Of a DNA stretch of 7,829 nt, positions 4,037 to 7,829 are shown one piece after another. The notes below the pieces were generated by a model, which saw only the letters and a program-made list of their open reading frames with translations, was not told the origin of the DNA and did no database searches. Origin of the DNA: Prosthecobacter sp. (GTDB lineage Bacteria; Verrucomicrobiota; Verrucomicrobiia; Verrucomicrobiales; Verrucomicrobiaceae); NCBI GenBank assembly GCA_020216965.1, contig JAIWOJ010000080.1:1-7829 (forward strand), given 5' to 3'. The position numbers were made by a program, and so were the translations under genes. Numbering within the stretch: the first letter of the stretch is position 1; each line of letters opens with the position of its first letter.

Positions 4037-6979
4037 ATGAAGTTCCGCGCCCCCCTCCTTTTTCTCCTGACTTCCTGCCCTGCCCTGGCTGCCCTGGATT
4101 TCAACCGGGATGTCCGCCCTCTCCTGGCCCAGCAGTGCTTTACCTGCCACGGCATGGATGAGCATGGCCGAAAAGGCAAACTGCGCCTCGACCTCCGCGA
4201 GGCTGCCTATGGCGCGGGCAAATCGGGTGAAACGGCCATCGTCCCTGGCAAGCCCGAAGCCAGTGAGGTGGTCAAACGCATCCTCTCGACCGATGAGGAT
4301 GAGCAGATGCCACCTCCCCACACGAAAAAGGTGCTTACTGACCAGGAAAAAGCCATCCTCAAGCAATGGATCGCCGAAGGTGCCAAGTATGAAGCACACT
4401 GGGCCTACCAGCCGCCCCAGCCCTCCCAGGATGCCCAGGCTGGCATTGATACCTTCATCCGTGCGCGCCTAGAAAAAGTCGGCCTCCAGCCCGCCCCTGA
4501 GGCTGACCCCTACAGCCTCGTGCGCCGCGTTTACCTCGACCTCATCGGCCTGCCGCCCACCCCAGCCGAGGCAGATGCCTTTGCCAAAGATCCCTCCCCG
4601 GCTGCCTATGAAAAGCTCGTGGATGCCCTCCTGAAATCCCCCCAATACGGCGAGCGCTGGGCACGCCGCTGGCTCGACCTCGCGCGCTACGCCGATACCA
4701 ACGGCTATGAAAAAGACCGCCCCCGGCAGATCTGGCCTTATCGCGACTGGGTCGTCCGCGCCCTGAACGAAGACATGCCCTTTGACCAATTCAGCATCAA
4801 ACAGCTCGCCGGGGACATGCTGCCAAACGCCACCCCCGATGACCTCATCGCCACCGGCTTTCATCGCAACACCATGCTGAATGAAGAAGGCGGCATCGAC
4901 CCCAATGAATACCGCTTTTACGCCATGGTGGACCGCGTCGGCGTCACGGGCACCACTTGGCTGGGCCTCACCCTCAGTTGCGCCCAGTGCCACACGCACA
5001 AATACGATCCCATCCTGCATACCGACTACTACAGCCTCATGGCCCTGCTGAACAACGCAGACGAGCCCACCTACTACATCCCCACGCCCGAGGTAGCGGC
5101 ACAGCAAAAAGCCCACGCTGCAAAAATCGCCCAACTCGAGGCAGACCTACCCAAGCAATACCCAGGCGGCCCAGTGGCCATGCAGGCCCGCTTTCGCGAA
5201 TGGATAGCCGCTGAATCCAAGCGTGCCTCCCACTGGCAGATCGTGCGTCCCACAGCCATGAAGACCACGCTGCCCCACCTGGAGCAGCAGCCTGATGGTT
5301 ACATCCTCGGCAGTGGCGATATTACCAAAAGCGATGTCTATGACCTGCACCTCTCCGCACCCATGCGCGGCGTCACCGCCCTCAAGCTCGAAGTCGCAAG
5401 CCACCCCAGCCTGCCAAATGACGGCCCTGGCCTGACAAATTACGAGGGCCCCCTCGGCGGTTTTTTCCTCAGTGAAATCCAGGCGGCGCAAAATGGCCAG
5501 CCCGTGAAGTTCACCCGCGCAGAGGCCACCAATGACCAAGAAGAATACCGCATCAGCGACGCAGCCCCAGCCAAAAAGAAAGCACCTGGGGCAGCCAAAA
5601 AAACCAACCATGCCAGCGCCGCCCTCGACGGAGAAATGTCCAGTGGCTGGCAGGTGCTCGGCGGTTACGGCCAATATCACACGGCCGTGTTTCATTTTGA
5701 AAAACCCATTGATCTAGAGCGGGGACTTGACCTGAAAATGCTCTTTGAAAAACACTTTGCCTGCCCGCTCGGGCACTTCCGCCTCTCCGTCACCACCAGC
5801 GATCACGCCACGGCCACCGGGCATCCCTTTGATGTAGAAAACACGCTCGCGACTGGCGCTCTGAAAGCTGCAGCGCAGCCGCCCCTCTTGCAGCGCTTTT
5901 TAGAAACGGTGCCAGAGATGCAGCAAGCTGCCGCACCGCTCCTAGCCGCGCGCCGCCAACTGCCGCGTGGCCAGCCCACCCTCGTGCTCAAAGAGCGCCC
6001 CGCCAACCATCCACGCCCGACCCACCGCTACCATCGCGGCGAATACCTCCAGCCAAAAGAGATGGTGCCCCCTGCCGTTCCCGCCTTTCTCCCGGCCCTG
6101 CCTAGAGACGCACCCGCAAATCGGCTCAGCTTTGCACGCTGGCTCTTTCGCCCAGAAAACCCACTCACCGCGCGCGTCACCGTCAATCGACAATGGCAGG
6201 CCTTCTTTGGCCGTGGCCTGGTGAAAAGCCTGGAGGACTTTGGCTACCAGAGTGATGCCCCTAGCCATCCTGAGCTGCTCGACTGGCTGGCCCTGCGCTT
6301 TGTCCGAGATGGCTGGAGCCTCAAAAAGCTCCACAAGCTCATCGTCATGTCACAAACCTACCGGCAGGCCAGCCATCGCTCGGGTGAGTCAGACCCCGAA
6401 AACATCCTCCTCGCCCGCAGCTCACGCTTCCGGCTTGATGCCGAGATCATCCGCGATTCCGCCCTCAAGGCCGCCGGGCTGCTATCTTTGAAAATGGGCG
6501 GCCCTGGCGTCTTCCCCCCGCAGCCCGCCAGCGTCACTACCGAGGGCACCTACGGTAAAGTGGAATGGAAAACCAGCGAGGGAGAGGACCGTCACCGGCG
6601 CAGCCTTTACACCTTCATCAAGCGCACTGCCCCCTTTGCCATGGCCACCACCTTTGACGCGCCGACGGGGGAGGCCTGCCTGGCGCGTCGCGATGTCTCC
6701 AATAGTCCACTGCAGGCCCTCACCCTGCTCAATGACCAGATGTTCATGGAAGCCGCCCAAGCCATGGCCCAAGCCGTGCTCGCCGAATCCCAAGACGAGA
6801 CCGCGCGCCTCACCAACGCCTTCCGCCGCTGCCTCACCCGCCCACCTGCCGGTGATGAGCTTCAGATGCTCTCCAGCTTTCTGCAAAAGCAGCGCGCCCA
6901 AGGGCTGGATGAGCGCACAGCCTGGACGGCCCTCTGCCGCGCGGTGATGAATCTCGACGAAGCGATCACCCACCCGTGA
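4037..6979 (+). CDS. Exported PSC1-DUF1549-DUF1553 cytochrome-like protein
   Basis: A 980-residue exported protein of the large Planctomycetes/Verrucomicrobia family. After a signal sequence (1-18 or 19, ending PALA) comes a PSC1 planctomycete cytochrome c domain (about 20-118) with heme motif CFTCH (34-38) and Met91 in EQMPPP as possible distal ligand. DUF1549 spans about 133-342, from IDTFIRARL through YGERWARRWLDLARYADTNG, and ends in a second CxxCH motif, CAQCHTHKYDPI (315-326). A middle region (about 385-600) looks beta-rich, with ALDGEMSSGW at 529-538. DUF1553 occupies about 694-955, with NRLSFARWL, NRQWQAFFGRGLV and RDVSNSPLQALTLLNDQ. The molecular function of DUF1549/DUF1553 is not established; periplasmic electron transfer tied to glycan breakdown is a common guess. 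The usual DUF1501 partner does not follow; a convergent sulfatase gene does, 34 bp away. An LTSC sequence at 11-14 could alternatively be a lipobox. Confidence 0.9.
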   Translation: MKFRAPLLFLLTSCPALAALDFNRDVRPLLAQQCFTCHGMDEHGRKGKLRLDLREAAYGAGKSGETAIVPGKPEASEVVKRILSTDEDEQMPPPHTKKVLTDQEKAILKQWIAEGAKYEAHWAYQPPQPSQDAQAGIDTFIRARLEKVGLQPAPEADPYSLVRRVYLDLIGLPPTPAEADAFAKDPSPAAYEKLVDALLKSPQYGERWARRWLDLARYADTNGYEKDRPRQIWPYRDWVVRALNEDMPFDQFSIKQLAGDMLPNATPDDLIATGFHRNTMLNEEGGIDPNEYRFYAMVDRVGVTGTTWLGLTLSCAQCHTHKYDPILHTDYYSLMALLNNADEPTYYIPTPEVAAQQKAHAAKIAQLEADLPKQYPGGPVAMQARFREWIAAESKRASHWQIVRPTAMKTTLPHLEQQPDGYILGSGDITKSDVYDLHLSAPMRGVTALKLEVASHPSLPNDGPGLTNYEGPLGGFFLSEIQAAQNGQPVKFTRAEATNDQEEYRISDAAPAKKKAPGAAKKTNHASAALDGEMSSGWQVLGGYGQYHTAVFHFEKPIDLERGLDLKMLFEKHFACPLGHFRLSVTTSDHATATGHPFDVENTLATGALKAAAQPPLLQRFLETVPEMQQAAAPLLAARRQLPRGQPTLVLKERPANHPRPTHRYHRGEYLQPKEMVPPAVPAFLPALPRDAPANRLSFARWLFRPENPLTARVTVNRQWQAFFGRGLVKSLEDFGYQSDAPSHPELLDWLALRFVRDGWSLKKLHKLIVMSQTYRQASHRSGESDPENILLARSSRFRLDAEIIRDSALKAAGLLSLKMGGPGVFPPQPASVTTEGTYGKVEWKTSEGEDRHRRSLYTFIKRTAPFAMATTFDAPTGEACLARRDVSNSPLQALTLLNDQMFMEAAQAMAQAVLAESQDETARLTNAFRRCLTRPPAGDELQMLSSFLQKQRAQGLDERTAWTALCRAVMNLDEAITHP

Positions 6980-7013
6980 TGCCGCCCTGTCAGCGCAGCA
7001 AAATGGCCCGGGT

Positions 7014-7829
7014 TTAAGGGTTCGGCTCAGCAGAGCCTGATCTGAGAAGGATGGGCGCATCCCCGCCAGCGGCGATCATCTCCGGGTAAATGGCATCCCA
7101 CCAGGCACGGTAGGCAGGCAAGAGCTTTTCCACCACAGGGCGGCGGACATCGGCGAGGTCAGCATGACAGCCGGGGTCACGCCGCACATCATAGAGCGCC
7201 CAGCCCTCCCCATGCGTGGCCCCCCAGTGGAAGAGGGCATCCCGGGTGTAGGTATCCTTGTTGAGGCCGTTGATGGCACGTCGCAGGCCATTGCAGCGGT
7301 TCTGCTTGTCGGCGCGGCAGAGACCGTCGCGATTGGTGCATGGGCGGTTGCGCACGAGCAGGTAGCTCCCCCACCGAACAGCGGCCTGGGACTCACGATG
7401 ATCCGCGGCCGTGCCGCCAGGCCAGCGGCTGACATGCTGAAAAACCATCCGGCCCTGGAACCAGGCATCCTCACCGCCCTCTAGCAAGGTGCGCAGACTG
7501 CGGCCCTCCAGCTTGGCAGCCAGGGCGGGCTGGACTTTCACATCTGCCAGATCGGCAAGTGTGGGCAAGACATCAAGGTGAGCCGTGAGCTGGGGCACCT
7601 CATGGGGCTGCCAGTGGCCTGACCAACGCCAGAAGGAGATGGCGCGTGTGCCGCCAGGCCAGACGGTACATTTGCAGCCACGCATCCCGGCATTGTGGAG
7701 ATCGACGCCATAGGTGCCGCCGTTGTCACTCATGAAGATGACCACGGTGTCTTTTGCCAGCTTTTGCTCATTCAGGAAGTCCAGCAGGCGGCCAACATTC
7801 CAGTCCAGGTTTGCCACCATGCCAGCGTA
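7014..7829 (-). CDS. Sulfatase, C-terminal part (5' end outside window)
   Basis: The visible 271 residues, read from the right edge (YAGMVANLDWNVGRLL), are the C-terminal half of a type I formylglycine-dependent sulfatase, which hydrolyses sulfate esters. The metal-binding SDNG motif is at visible residues 34-37. The RGCK segment (50-53) carries the likely active-site lysine, followed by the WPGGTRA block where relatives have EGGxR. LTAHLDVLPTLADLA (81-95) and the C-terminal LYDVRRDPGCHADLADV (212-228) are standard. The catalytic CxPSR motif and any signal peptide would lie beyond the window, so activity cannot be judged. An unusual Cys-containing insertion lies at about 162-208. The gene converges on the PSC1-DUF1549 gene with 34 bp between stops and no obvious terminator. 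The substrate is unknown; sulfated polysaccharide is the usual inference. Confidence 0.9.
   Translation of the reverse strand, partial: YAGMVANLDWNVGRLLDFLNEQKLAKDTVVIFMSDNGGTYGVDLHNAGMRGCKCTVWPGGTRAISFWRWSGHWQPHEVPQLTAHLDVLPTLADLADVKVQPALAAKLEGRSLRTLLEGGEDAWFQGRMVFQHVSRWPGGTAADHRESQAAVRWGSYLLVRNRPCTNRDGLCRADKQNRCNGLRRAINGLNKDTYTRDALFHWGATHGEGWALYDVRRDPGCHADLADVRRPVVEKLLPAYRAWWDAIYPEMIAAGGDAPILLRSGSAEPNP

Noticed and set aside
4469..5134. A 221-codon minus-strand frame inside the PSC1-DUF1549 gene
   Set aside because: It is a shadow of a strongly conserved coding region; the translation is Gly/Val-rich and has no family features.
7024..7037. GGCTC/GAGCC hairpin between the convergent DUF1553 and sulfatase genes
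   Set aside because: The stem is only 5 bp, inside the sulfatase coding end, and no U-run follows in either direction.
6482..7060. A minus-strand frame overlapping the end of the DUF1553 region
   Set aside because: It conflicts with both the DUF1553 domain and the sulfatase end, and its sequence has no recognisable domain.
1..7829. CRISPR array, tRNA, rRNA or intact insertion sequence
   Set aside because: No regularly spaced repeats, cloverleaf-like segments, rRNA-like blocks or transposase genes with terminal repeats were seen by reading both strands.

Overview
The window looks like a GC-rich chromosome segment from a Verrucomicrobia-type bacterium of the Planctomycetes-Verrucomicrobia-Chlamydiae group, possibly near Prosthecobacter/Verrucomicrobium. 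The assignment rests on gene content: a very large exported protein with PSC1 cytochrome, DUF1549 and DUF1553 domains, an exported DUF1080 (3-keto-disaccharide hydrolase family) protein, and a sulfatase. This set is characteristic of that group. The genus is an inference that could not be tested here.

Layout. Positions 1-126 hold the 3' end of an unidentified gene. Positions 127-440 are gene-free; the part from about 280 onward is AT-rich and packed with palindromes. Next comes a tight two-gene unit (441-896): a small ribbon-helix-helix (RHH) DNA-binding protein and a 67-residue orphan protein. The unit is closed by a strong bidirectional terminator (924-954) shared with a convergent gene for an exported BCP/PrxQ-type peroxiredoxin (970-1494, minus). 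A DUF1080 gene (1660-2262, plus) diverges from it and ends at a long hairpin facing a convergent aldehyde dehydrogenase of the alpha-ketoglutaric semialdehyde dehydrogenase type (2326-3915, minus). Diverging from that is the 980-residue PSC1-DUF1549-DUF1553 protein (4037-6979, plus). The 3' part of a sulfatase gene (7014-7829, minus) converges on it and runs off the right edge.

How the genes may work together. From 970 onward every gene alternates in strand, so apart from the RHH pair there is no operon. The theme of the right-hand two thirds is carbohydrate and sulfated-glycan use: the sulfatase would remove sulfate esters, the DUF1080 protein would cleave 3-keto-glycosides, the dehydrogenase would oxidise the semialdehyde end-product of sugar-acid breakdown to 2-oxoglutarate, and the diheme-motif protein could handle electrons in the periplasm. 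This linkage is inferred from family knowledge and proximity only.

The least ordinary part is the left side. Palindromes crowd 292-413, and one of them sits between the -35-like and -10-like elements in front of the RHH gene, as expected of an autoregulated RHH switch. Its partner gene is unrecognised. No tRNA, rRNA, CRISPR array or complete mobile element was seen.
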